Assembly: GCA_963705545.1 (NCBI GenBank)
Contig: CAVPJX010000001.1
Coordinates: 496,001 to 560,000 of the forward strand
DNA: 64,000 bases
Origin: DATBLY01 sp963705545
GTDB lineage: Bacteria > Actinomycetota > UBA4738 > HRBIN12
Reading direction: 5' to 3'
The position numbers and the translations under genes were made by a program. How positions within the stretch are numbered: the first letter of the stretch is position 1; each line of letters starts with the position of its first letter. Under the pieces are notes generated by a model that saw only the letters and a list, made by a program, of their open reading frames with translations, searched no databases and was not told where the DNA came from. Positions 44,207 to 52,320 of the stretch are shown in pieces.

Positions 44207-46585
44207 ATGGATACCCCGAGTCCGGACCCCTCGCCCATAGACCCGCGGTCCGTTCATCGCCTGAGCACCCGGCTCCGGTCGCGGCGTCCGGTGGGTGCGG
44301 CTCTCACGTGTCTCGTGCTGCTCGCGGCCGTCGTCTCGGCCGCTCCGGCCGTTGCGGCCGAGCCAGGGACGCCACTCGCCTGGGGTGGGAACAGCTTCGG
44401 GCAACTCGGAGACGGGAGCACGAACGCTCACCAGGCTCCCGCACCCGTCACCGGCATCGTCGACGCGGTCGACATCGCGGGCGGCAGGGAACACGCGGTG
44501 GCCTTGCGTCCGGACGGGCGCGTCTGGACCTGGGGTCACAACAACTTCGGTCAGCTCGGCGACGGCACCATCCAGGATCGGACGACGCCCACCCTCGTGA
44601 CCGGTATCAACTCGGTGGTGGATGTGTCGACCGGCCACTACCACACCCTCGCGATCCGATCCGACGGAACGGCGTGGGGCTGGGGATACAACGCCCTCGG
44701 TCAGCTCGGGGACGGAACCACGACGAACCGCCGCGTGCCCGTGCGGATCGGCAGCCTGATCAACGTCGTCGAGCTCGCCGGCGGTCGCAGCATGAGCTAC
44801 GCCATCTTGGGCGACGGGACCCTCTGGGCTTGGGGCACGAACGCCGACGGCCAATTGGGCGACGGGACCACGACGACGCGACTGACGCCCGTACGAGTCG
44901 GAACCCTCAGCAACATCGTGTCGGTGGCCGGCGGCCGAGATCATGGATTGGCCGTTCGCGGTGACGGCACCGTCTGGGCGTGGGGAGACAACACCTATGG
45001 TCAGCTCGGCGACGGCACCCTCACCGATCGGCTCTCGCCGATCCAAGTGCCCGGGATCACCGACGCGATCGCCGTGATCGCGGGGGCGCATCACTCGGTC
45101 GCATTGCGCGCGACCGGCACCGTCCTGACGTGGGGCCGCAACAACCTCGGCCAGCTGGGAGACGGCACGACGACCCAGCGGCGGTCGCCGACCGCGGTCG
45201 CCGGGCTGAGCGGCGTCGTGGGCTTGGGCGCCGGCCGTGATCACACGCTGGCGGTCATCGGCGACGGATCCCTCCGGGCCTGGGGGCTCAACGACTTCCG
45301 GCAGCTCGGAGACGGCACGACCACGAACAGGACGAGGCCCGTCGTCGTCACCGGAGCGACGGACGTTGCGGACGCGCACGGCGGTCGCGACTACTCGATC
45401 GTCCTCGAAGCCGGCGCGACGACCGACACCACCCCGCCCAACCCCGGCCCCGGGAAGCCGTCCGGGGTGAGCAACTCGCCCTCCACGATCGACCTGACCT
45501 GGACGGCGGCGGCGGACGAGACGTCGACCACACTCACCTACCTCGTCTTCCGCGACGGATCCCAGGTGGGCAGCTTCACCTCGAGTTCGACCACGACGAT
45601 CTCCTTCCAGGACCCGAACCTCCAGCCGGCGAGCACCCACACGTACACCGTGGTGGCCCGCGATCAAGCGAACAACGCCTCCACGAGCCCGGCCTCCGAT
45701 CCGATCACCACCCAGAGCCCGCCGCCGCCGGACACCACCCCGCCCAACCCCGGCCCCGGGAAGCCGTCCGGGGTGAGCAACTCGCCCTCCACGATCGACC
45801 TGACCTGGACGGCGGCGGCGGACGAGACCTCGACCACGCTCACCTACCTCGTCTTCCGCGACGGATCCCAGGTGGGCAGCTTCCCGTCGAGCTCCGCCGC
45901 GACGGTCTCCTTCCAGGACACGAACCTCGCGCCCGCGAGCACCCACACCTACACCGTCGTGGCCCGCGATCAGGCGAACAACGCCTCCACGAGCCCGGCC
46001 TCCGACCCGATCACCACGCAGAGCCCGCCGCCGCCGACCGTGATCTTCGCCGACGGCTTCTCCTCGGGGGGGTTGTCGAACTGGACCGGCGTGACACGAT
46101 TCGCGATCGACACCGGCGTGGGCAATCCGTCCGCGCCGAGCGCTCGGTCGACCGCGGCCAACCAGACGGCGACGATGACGCATGCGCTAGGGTCGACGTA
46201 CATGAACCTGTGTCTGAGCGCACGCGTGAACATGTCGTCCAGGACCGGCACGATGGTCCTGTGGCGCCTCCGGACGGCAGCCAGCGGCCCCGTCGCGCGC
46301 GCGTTCCTCACGTCGACCGGCGCCCTCGCGATCCGCTCGGATGTCTCGGGGACACAGGTCCTCACATCGGTTGCGCTCGGCACGGGTTGGCACACCGTGG
46401 AGCTCTGCGGCACCGTGGGAGCGGCTGGCGCGTGGGACCTCTATCGCGACGGGGTCCGGATCGTGACGGCATGGACGGCGAACACCGGCACGACCCCGAT
46501 CGGCGCGATCGAGATCGGGAGCGCGGTCGCCGGGACGTTCACGGCGAACTGGGACGACATCGTCGTGGACCAGGTCCCCGGCTGA
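44207..46585 (+). CDS. Secreted RCC1-repeat protein with two FN3 and one LamG-like domain
   Basis: 792 residues. Signal segment about 28-50. Seven RCC1-type repeats (about 57-400), each with a WGxNxxGQLGDGT core, should form a seven-bladed propeller. Two nearly identical FN3 domains (about 407-505 and 509-607) precede a LamG-like module (about 611-792). GGAGGG lies a few bases before the ATG, 18 bases after the upstream gene. Bacterial secreted RCC1 proteins are often surface or adhesion proteins; the function here is inferred. Confidence 0.87.
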   Translation: MDTPSPDPSPIDPRSVHRLSTRLRSRRPVGAALTCLVLLAAVVSAAPAVAAEPGTPLAWGGNSFGQLGDGSTNAHQAPAPVTGIVDAVDIAGGREHAVALRPDGRVWTWGHNNFGQLGDGTIQDRTTPTLVTGINSVVDVSTGHYHTLAIRSDGTAWGWGYNALGQLGDGTTTNRRVPVRIGSLINVVELAGGRSMSYAILGDGTLWAWGTNADGQLGDGTTTTRLTPVRVGTLSNIVSVAGGRDHGLAVRGDGTVWAWGDNTYGQLGDGTLTDRLSPIQVPGITDAIAVIAGAHHSVALRATGTVLTWGRNNLGQLGDGTTTQRRSPTAVAGLSGVVGLGAGRDHTLAVIGDGSLRAWGLNDFRQLGDGTTTNRTRPVVVTGATDVADAHGGRDYSIVLEAGATTDTTPPNPGPGKPSGVSNSPSTIDLTWTAAADETSTTLTYLVFRDGSQVGSFTSSSTTTISFQDPNLQPASTHTYTVVARDQANNASTSPASDPITTQSPPPPDTTPPNPGPGKPSGVSNSPSTIDLTWTAAADETSTTLTYLVFRDGSQVGSFPSSSAATVSFQDTNLAPASTHTYTVVARDQANNASTSPASDPITTQSPPPPTVIFADGFSSGGLSNWTGVTRFAIDTGVGNPSAPSARSTAANQTATMTHALGSTYMNLCLSARVNMSSRTGTMVLWRLRTAASGPVARAFLTSTGALAIRSDVSGTQVLTSVALGTGWHTVELCGTVGAAGAWDLYRDGVRIVTAWTANTGTTPIGAIEIGSAVAGTFTANWDDIVVDQVPG
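45425..46036 (+). repeat. 306-bp tandem duplication of an FN3 domain
   Basis: Two adjacent 306-bp units (45425-45730 and 45731-46036) with long identical blocks, encoding the two FN3 domains of the RCC1 protein. Scattered changes show the copies have begun to diverge. Confidence 0.92.
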
Positions 46586-46628
46586 GTCGGGCTATCGGCC
46601 TGACCTCGGATCCGGTGCAGGACCCGAT

Positions 46629-47432
46629 CTAGAACAACGCGCTGGCGAGCCGACGCCGGTACTCGATCACGAGCGGGTCGTCGTCCCCCAGGACGGCGAA
46701 CACGTCTCGCATCGCGGCGCTCGCCGCGTCGCGATCGTCGCCGAGCGCGCCGAGCATCGCGTCGAGCGCCTCCCGCCACCGGCCCGCGGCCGCGAGGCGC
46801 TTCGCCGACGCGAGCGTTCCGACCTCGTCGAGCGCTCCCCACTCGTGCACGCGGATCGTCGAGAGGACCCGTTCGGCCTCCGGATCAGGCGCGAACCGGC
46901 CGACCAGGTCGCGGGCGGCCTCGAGCTCGCCGCGGTCCGCCAGGATCCGACCGAGCCCCACCGCCGCGTCCCGGTTCTCCGGGTCCTGGGCGAGGGCATC
47001 TCGGTAGCGCTGTTCGGCACCCTCGAGGTCGCCCGCCTCCTCCTCGGCTTGCGCCTCGTCCGCCGCGACCTCGGCCTCCGTCGGCAGGATCTGGTCGATG
47101 AACGCGTTGACCTCGGGTTCGGGGTAGGCGCCGATGAACATGCTGACCGGCTCGCCGTCGCGGAAGGCGACGACGGTCGGGATCCCCTGGCTGCGGACCG
47201 CTTGCAGCAGGGCGTTCCCGACCTGGTTCGCGTCGACGTCGAGCTTCGCCAGGAGGAAGGCGCCGCCTCGCTCGTTGGCGACCTTCTCGAGGATCGGCCC
47301 GAGCGTCCGGCACGGACCGCACCAGGCCGCCCACAGATCGATCACGACCGGGCGCTCCTTGGAGCCCTCGATCACGACCTGCTCGAAGGTCTCGTCCGTG
47401 ACGTCGACGACGTGCTCGACCGTCGTGCTCAT
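46629..47432 (-). CDS. Thioredoxin-TPR protein (CnoX/YbbN-like)
   Basis: 267 residues. A thioredoxin domain (about 1-110) has the active site WCGPC (C38, C41), followed by a TPR-like alpha-helical region (about 118-265, EEEAGDLEGAEQRYRDALAQ). This is the architecture of CnoX/YbbN holdases, which protect proteins from oxidation. The ATG overlaps the copA stop (ATGA), so it is co-expressed with the copper genes, where thiol protection would make sense. Confidence 0.88.
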   Translation of the reverse strand: MSTTVEHVVDVTDETFEQVVIEGSKERPVVIDLWAAWCGPCRTLGPILEKVANERGGAFLLAKLDVDANQVGNALLQAVRSQGIPTVVAFRDGEPVSMFIGAYPEPEVNAFIDQILPTEAEVAADEAQAEEEAGDLEGAEQRYRDALAQDPENRDAAVGLGRILADRGELEAARDLVGRFAPDPEAERVLSTIRVHEWGALDEVGTLASAKRLAAAGRWREALDAMLGALGDDRDAASAAMRDVFAVLGDDDPLVIEYRRRLASALF

Positions 47433-49585
47433 CCGTCCAGGGTACGGGAGGAGGGCCGGAACCGACGGAGCCGGAGGGCGTTCAGGACCACCGTCACGCT
47501 CGACCCGGCCATCGCCGCCGCGGCCCACATCGGCGAAAGGACCCCGAAGACGGCCAGGGGGATCATCACGGCGTTGTAGGCGAACGCCCAGAACAGGTTC
47601 TGCGCGATCACGCGGTAGGTACGGCGGGCCAGGCGCAGGGCCTCCGCGACGACGCGCAGGTCGCCGCCGAGGAGGCGGACGCCGGCGGCCGCGACGGCCA
47701 CATCCGTCCCGGTCCCCAGGGCGATGCCGAGATCGGCTTCCGCCAGGGCCGGCGCGTCGTTGATCCCGTCGCCCACGAAGGCGACACGATGACCCGCCGT
47801 CCGTGCGGACCGCACCTCGTCGACCTTGCCGGCCGGCATCACCTCGGCCGTCACGGAGTCGATCCCGACGCGATCCGCGACGGCCGCCGCGGTGGCGTGC
47901 CGATCGCCGGTGACGAGCCGCACCTCGAGCCCCATCGCCGATAGGTCTTCGACGGCCTCGCCGGCTTCCGGCTTGATCGGGTCCGACACCCCGATCAAGC
48001 CGAGCGGGATCCGGTCGCGCCAGACCGCGAAGGGCGTGAGCCCTCGCGACGCCATCGCCGAGGCGACCTCCCCCATCGACGGCGGGAGCCCCTCCGGGCG
48101 CCCGACGACCACCTCGTGATCGTCCACCGCAGCGCGCGCGCCGGCTCCTGGCGTGATCGCGTGGCCGCGGGCGGTGGGAACCTGGACGCCGCGCTCCCGA
48201 GCGGCGAGGACGACCGCGTGCCCGATCGGATGCTCCGAGCCGAGCTCGGCGGCGGCCGCCCAGGCGATCAACTCGTCCTCGGCCGCGCCGTTCACCGGGA
48301 GGATCTCCGCGACGGTCATCGCCCCTCGGGTCACGGTGCCGGTCTTGTCCAACAGGACCGTGTCGATCCGGTGGGCCGACTCGAAGACCTCGCCCCCCCG
48401 GAACAAGATGCCGAGCTCGGCGGCGCGTCCGGTCCCGGCCATGATCGCGGCCGGCGTCGCGAGACCGAGGGCGCAGGGGCACGCGATCAGCAGGACGGCA
48501 ACGGCGTGGAGCAGCGCCGCCCCCGGCCCGACGTCGCCGAGGATCCACCAGCCGAGGAACGTCGCGATCGCGATCGCGAGCACGATCGGCACGAAGACCG
48601 ACGCGACCCGATCGGCGAGGCGCTGGATGGGGGCCTTCGATCCCTGCGCCGCTTGGAGCAACCGGACGATCTCCGAGAGCTTGGAGTTCGCGCCCACCGT
48701 GGTCACGAACACGATCAGGCGCCCGGTGCCGTTCACCGAGGTGCCGACGACCTCGTCGCCCGGGCCCACGTCCACGGGAACCGACTCCCCGGTGAGGAGC
48801 GACAGGTCGACCCAGGACCTGCCCTCCCGGACGACCCCGTCGGCCGGGATCTTCTCCCCCGGCCGGACGACGACCAGCATGCCCGGGTGCACCTCGTCGA
48901 CCCGGATCCTGCGCTCGCCGTCCGCCTCCAGCGCCGTGGCCTCGGTCGGGGCGCGCTCCAGCAGGGTCCGCGACGCGTCGCCCGCGGCCGCCCGGGCGCG
49001 GGCCTCGAGGGTCTTGCCGAGCAGGACGAGCGTCACGATCACGGCGCCCGTGTCGAAGTACTGGTCGCCGGCGCCCGACAGCACGGCCCACACGCTGTAG
49101 GCGTACGCGGCGAGGGAACCGACGGCGACGAGCGTGTCCATGTTCGTGGTCCGATGCCTCGCCGACCGCCAGGCCGAGCGAAGGAACGGCCAGCCCGCGT
49201 AGAACTGCACCGGGGTCGCCAACGCCCACGCGACCCACATCGACCACTCGGCCGTCACCCAGAACGTGAGGATCAGCAACGCGAGGGTGAGCGGCGTCGC
49301 CACCGCCAGCCTCCGCAGGTAGGCGGCGGGTTCGGTGTCGGTCGCGGTGCCGGCGGCATGCAGACGCGCGCCGTACCCGATCCGCTCGACCGCGTCGATC
49401 AGATCAGCGGGGTCGTCGCCCGCCGTCCGGACCGTCGCGGTCCGGTTCACGAGGTTGACGCTCGCGGCGTCGACCAGTTCGACGCCGCCCAGCGCACGCT
49501 CGACCTTCCCCACGCACGAGGCGCAGGTCATCCCCTCGATGTCGAGCACCAGCTCGTGGGTCGGAGCGCCAGCGGATCGGCTCAT
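47429..49585 (-). CDS. copA: Copper-exporting P1B-type ATPase
   Basis: 718 residues. The N-terminal heavy-metal domain has GMTCASC (C21, C24). Then come the actuator LTGES, the membrane metal site CPC (369-371), phosphorylated D413 in DKTGT, SEHPIGHA and GDGIND. The CPC motif with a single N-terminal domain fits Cu(I) export. Both ends overlap neighbours by ATGA: csoR upstream and the CnoX-like gene downstream. Confidence 0.96.
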   Translation of the reverse strand: MSRSAGAPTHELVLDIEGMTCASCVGKVERALGGVELVDAASVNLVNRTATVRTAGDDPADLIDAVERIGYGARLHAAGTATDTEPAAYLRRLAVATPLTLALLILTFWVTAEWSMWVAWALATPVQFYAGWPFLRSAWRSARHRTTNMDTLVAVGSLAAYAYSVWAVLSGAGDQYFDTGAVIVTLVLLGKTLEARARAAAGDASRTLLERAPTEATALEADGERRIRVDEVHPGMLVVVRPGEKIPADGVVREGRSWVDLSLLTGESVPVDVGPGDEVVGTSVNGTGRLIVFVTTVGANSKLSEIVRLLQAAQGSKAPIQRLADRVASVFVPIVLAIAIATFLGWWILGDVGPGAALLHAVAVLLIACPCALGLATPAAIMAGTGRAAELGILFRGGEVFESAHRIDTVLLDKTGTVTRGAMTVAEILPVNGAAEDELIAWAAAAELGSEHPIGHAVVLAARERGVQVPTARGHAITPGAGARAAVDDHEVVVGRPEGLPPSMGEVASAMASRGLTPFAVWRDRIPLGLIGVSDPIKPEAGEAVEDLSAMGLEVRLVTGDRHATAAAVADRVGIDSVTAEVMPAGKVDEVRSARTAGHRVAFVGDGINDAPALAEADLGIALGTGTDVAVAAAGVRLLGGDLRVVAEALRLARRTYRVIAQNLFWAFAYNAVMIPLAVFGVLSPMWAAAAMAGSSVTVVLNALRLRRFRPSSRTLDG

Positions 49586-49869
49586 CGCCCGGCGAACCGC
49601 GCGACGGCGGCCATCAGCTCCTCGACCTTCTCCTCGCCGTCACCGCGCTCGATGCTCTCGGTCACGCAGTGCCGAACGTGCCCGTCGAGGAGCCCGACCC
49701 CAACGGCCCTCAGGGCCGCCACGACCGAGTTGACCTGGGTGAGGATGTCGATGCAGTACTGCCCTTCGTCGACCATCCGCTGCAGCCCGCGAACCTGACC
49801 CTCGATCCGTCGGAGCCGGTCCTTCAGCTCCTTCTCCTTCATCGCGTACCCGTACATCCGCTCCTCCAT
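49582..49869 (-). CDS. csoR: CsoR-family copper-sensing repressor
   Basis: 95 residues, all-helical DUF156 protein. The copper ligands C39, H64 and C68 have exactly the C-x24-H-x3-C spacing of CsoR. Copper binding releases it from DNA. GGAGG lies about 9 bases before ATG 49869. It is part of a copper operon with copA and the CnoX-like gene, and palindromes at 49885 and 50109 are its likely operators. Confidence 0.95.
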   Translation of the reverse strand: MEERMYGYAMKEKELKDRLRRIEGQVRGLQRMVDEGQYCIDILTQVNSVVAALRAVGVGLLDGHVRHCVTESIERGDGEEKVEELMAAVARFAGR

Positions 49870-49884
49870 CCGCCGGTTCCTCCA

Positions 49885-49899
49885 TACCCCGCCTGGGTA
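49885..49899. promoter_or_regulatory. CsoR-type operator between YHS gene and csoR
   Basis: TACCC-N5-GGGTA palindrome, 15 bp, 16 bases before the csoR start. It matches the AT-flanked G/C-tract palindromes bound by CsoR proteins. Confidence 0.55.
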
Positions 49900-49902
49900 C
49901 CA

Positions 49903-50068
49903 CTACATCCCGCGGTCCGAAGGATCCCCGGCTAGGAACGCGTCCGGATCCGAGCGGAAGCGCTCGAAGCAGCGCGAGGGAACAGAAGTAGTACGTCTCA
50001 CCTCGGTGTTCCCACGCCGCCGCCGCGGTCTCAGGTTCGACCGTCATCCCGCAGACCGGATCGACCAT
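49903..50068 (-). pseudogene. YHS-domain protein with a one-base frameshift
   Basis: ATG 50068, with GGAGG about 8 bases upstream, begins a YHS domain: DPVCGMTV and then GETYYFCSLA. After codon 32 one extra base (near 49972) breaks the frame. Skipping it restores CFERFRSDPDAFLAGDPSDR, the expected second half of a YHS domain, ending at TAG 49903. YHS proteins of about 54 residues commonly accompany copper ATPases and bind metal. Either the gene is freshly broken or the extra base is a sequencing error. Confidence 0.8.
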
Positions 50069-50108
50069 CGCCGGTTCCTCCCTCGGTCCACCATCTCGAG
50101 CGACATCA

Positions 50109-50123
50109 TACCCCTGGGGGGTA
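50109..50123. promoter_or_regulatory. CsoR-type operator upstream of the YHS-csoR-copA operon
   Basis: TACCCC-TGG-GGGGTA, a perfect 6-bp-arm palindrome 41 bases before the YHS start. It is the better of the two candidate CsoR sites and would control the whole minus-strand copper operon. Confidence 0.65.
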
Positions 50124-50216
50124 CCCGTGGTCACACGGCAACGGACCGACCGGCCCGGGAGCCGGGCGGCGAAAGGGGCGGTGCTAGACTCGGCTGAGCG
50201 TGCGAGGAGCTGGGGC

Positions 50217-51233
50217 GTGGCCACGCGGGTGAAGGACACCCCTCACGGGGCCCTCGGGCTCACCGACGACGACCTCCGCTCGATGTACCGGACCCTCTTG
50301 CTGGCGAGGATGCTCGATGAAGCAGCCCTCCGCCAGAATCGGATGGGGCGCGCTCCGTTCGTCGTGCCGGGATCCGGGCACGAGGGCTGCCAGATCGGTA
50401 CGGCGTGGGCGATGCGACGAGGCACCGACATCTGGTTGCCGTACTACCGGGATGTCGGCGTCGTCCTCGTCGCCGGGATGACGCCGTACGAGATCTTCCT
50501 GGGGGTCTTCGCGAAGGCGGACGATCCGTCGTCGGGCGGACGGCAGATGCCCTCGCACTGGGGCTCGCGACGGCTCGGCATCATCACCGGTTCCTCGCCG
50601 ATCGCGACCCAGGTCCCGCACGCGGCCGGGATCGCCTACGCGGCCCGCATGCGCGGGGAGGACACGGTGGTCGGCTGCTGGTTCGGCGACGGCGCCACCA
50701 GCGAGGGCGACTGGCATGAAGGGCTCAACTTCGCCGGGATCCACCGCCTGCCCGTCATCTTCGTATGCGAGAACAACCACTACGCGATCAGCGTCCCCCA
50801 ATCGAAGCAGATGGCGATCCAGGACGTCGCCGATCGGGCCGAGGGCTACGGGTTCCCCGGCGTCGTCGTGGACGGCAACGACGTGATCGCCTGCTACGCG
50901 GCGATGAGGCGGGCGCACGACCGGGCACGAGCCGGCGAAGGTCCCACCTTGATCGAGTGCAAGACGTACCGGTACTTCCCGCACACCTCGGACGACGACG
51001 ACAAGAGCTACCGTAGCCGCGAGGAGGTCGAGGAAGCCAAACACCACGACCCCCTCGTCGAGTTCGCGCGCTACCTCGAAGCCCACGGGGTCGGGGACGG
51101 GTCCGAGCGCGAGGCGGTCCGCGCGCAGGTCAAGGAGCAGATCGATCAGGCCATCGCGGCCGCGTGGGAGGCCGCCGACCCCGAGCCCGCATCCGCCCTC
51201 CGGCACGTGTTCGCCGAGGACGATCGCCGGTGA
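50217..51233 (+). CDS. Second 2-oxoacid dehydrogenase E1 alpha (branched-chain type)
   Basis: 338 residues from GTG 50217 with AGGAG 8 bases upstream. The ThDP motif runs GDGATSEGDWHEGLNF to ENNHYAIS. PSGSGHEGCQIG-like and SHWGSRRLGIITGSSPIATQ segments resemble branched-chain 2-oxoacid dehydrogenase alpha subunits. It ends in a GTGA overlap with its E1 beta partner. No E2 or E3 follows, so it presumably uses the E2/E3 encoded at 9619-14506 or a set outside the window. Confidence 0.92.
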   Translation: MATRVKDTPHGALGLTDDDLRSMYRTLLLARMLDEAALRQNRMGRAPFVVPGSGHEGCQIGTAWAMRRGTDIWLPYYRDVGVVLVAGMTPYEIFLGVFAKADDPSSGGRQMPSHWGSRRLGIITGSSPIATQVPHAAGIAYAARMRGEDTVVGCWFGDGATSEGDWHEGLNFAGIHRLPVIFVCENNHYAISVPQSKQMAIQDVADRAEGYGFPGVVVDGNDVIACYAAMRRAHDRARAGEGPTLIECKTYRYFPHTSDDDDKSYRSREEVEEAKHHDPLVEFARYLEAHGVGDGSEREAVRAQVKEQIDQAIAAAWEAADPEPASALRHVFAEDDRR

Positions 51234-52216
51234 GCGAGCGGAACGTCGTCACGGCGATCCGGGAAGCCCTCCACGACGAGATGGCCGAGGACGAGCGGGT
51301 CGTCCTGCTGGGCGAGGACGTCGGGGCTCGCGGTGGGGTCTTCCGGATCTCGGACGGGTGGGCCACGGAGTTCGGGGAGGAGCGGGTGATCGACACGCCG
51401 CTGGCCGAGTCGGCGATCGTGGGGGTCGCGATCGGGATGGCGTTGCATGGGCTCTTGCCGGTGGCCGAGATCCAGTTCGCGGACTTCATCCATCCGGCCT
51501 TCGACCAGATCGTGTCCGAGGCCGCGCGGATCCGTTACCGATCGAACGGCGACTTCGGCGTGCCGCTCGTGATCCGGACGCCCTGCGGCGGCGGGATCCA
51601 CGGCGCGCTGTATCACTCGCAGTCGATCGAGGCCTTCTACGCGCACATCCCTGGGCTCAAGGTCGTGATGCCGTCGACCCCGGCCGACGCGGCGGGCCTG
51701 TTGCGCTCGGCATTGCGGGACCCGGACCCGGTCCTGTTCCTCGAGCACAAGAAGACGTACCGGGCCGTCAAGGGCGAGGTTCCGGAGGGCGCCTACCAGA
51801 CGCCGATCGGGCAGGCGGACGTCAAGCGGACCGGCGAGGATCTCTCGGTGATCACCTACGGCTACGAGGTTCACCGCTGCCTCGATGCCGCCGCTCGCCT
51901 CGCCGAGGAGGGCGTGTCGGTCGAGGTCGTGGACGTCCGGACGCTCGCTCCGCTCGACACGGGGACGATCCTCACGTCGGTGCGCAAGACCGGCAAGGCC
52001 ATGGTCGTCTACGAGGACAACCGCACCTACGGAGCCGGCGCCGAGATCGCGGCGACGATCGCCGAGGAGGCGATGTTCGACCTGGATGCCGCGATCGTAC
52101 GCATCGGAGGCCCGGACGTGCCCGCGATGCCGTTCGCGACGCCGCTCGAGCACTTCTTCATGGAACCGGAGCCGGACCACATCTACCGTCGGATGCGGGA
52201 GCTGGCGCTCGCCTAG
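51230..52216 (+). CDS. Second 2-oxoacid dehydrogenase E1 beta
   Basis: 328 residues from GTG 51230. LGEDVGARGGVFRISDG, DTPLAESAIVGVAIGMALHG and EIQFADFIHPAFDQI match E1 beta; it is clearly a paralog of the protein at 12073 but lacks that protein's N-terminal tail. It forms the heterotetramer with the overlapping E1 alpha. Confidence 0.94.
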   Translation: MSERNVVTAIREALHDEMAEDERVVLLGEDVGARGGVFRISDGWATEFGEERVIDTPLAESAIVGVAIGMALHGLLPVAEIQFADFIHPAFDQIVSEAARIRYRSNGDFGVPLVIRTPCGGGIHGALYHSQSIEAFYAHIPGLKVVMPSTPADAAGLLRSALRDPDPVLFLEHKKTYRAVKGEVPEGAYQTPIGQADVKRTGEDLSVITYGYEVHRCLDAAARLAEEGVSVEVVDVRTLAPLDTGTILTSVRKTGKAMVVYEDNRTYGAGAEIAATIAEEAMFDLDAAIVRIGGPDVPAMPFATPLEHFFMEPEPDHIYRRMRELALA

Positions 52217-52320
52217 CGGGCGGGTCCTGGCGTCCCGCCGTCGGACGACCGCCGTTCGCCCCACGCGGATGCCGTCCGTTCAGGCCGTCCACGCACGCGT
52301 CGATAACGGATACGAACGCC

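Noticed and set aside
51358..52320. Extension of the giant kinase frame over the E1 beta gene
   Set aside because: The translation is Arg/Gly/Asp-rich shadow sequence; the membrane segments and PAS domains begin only after GTG 52321.
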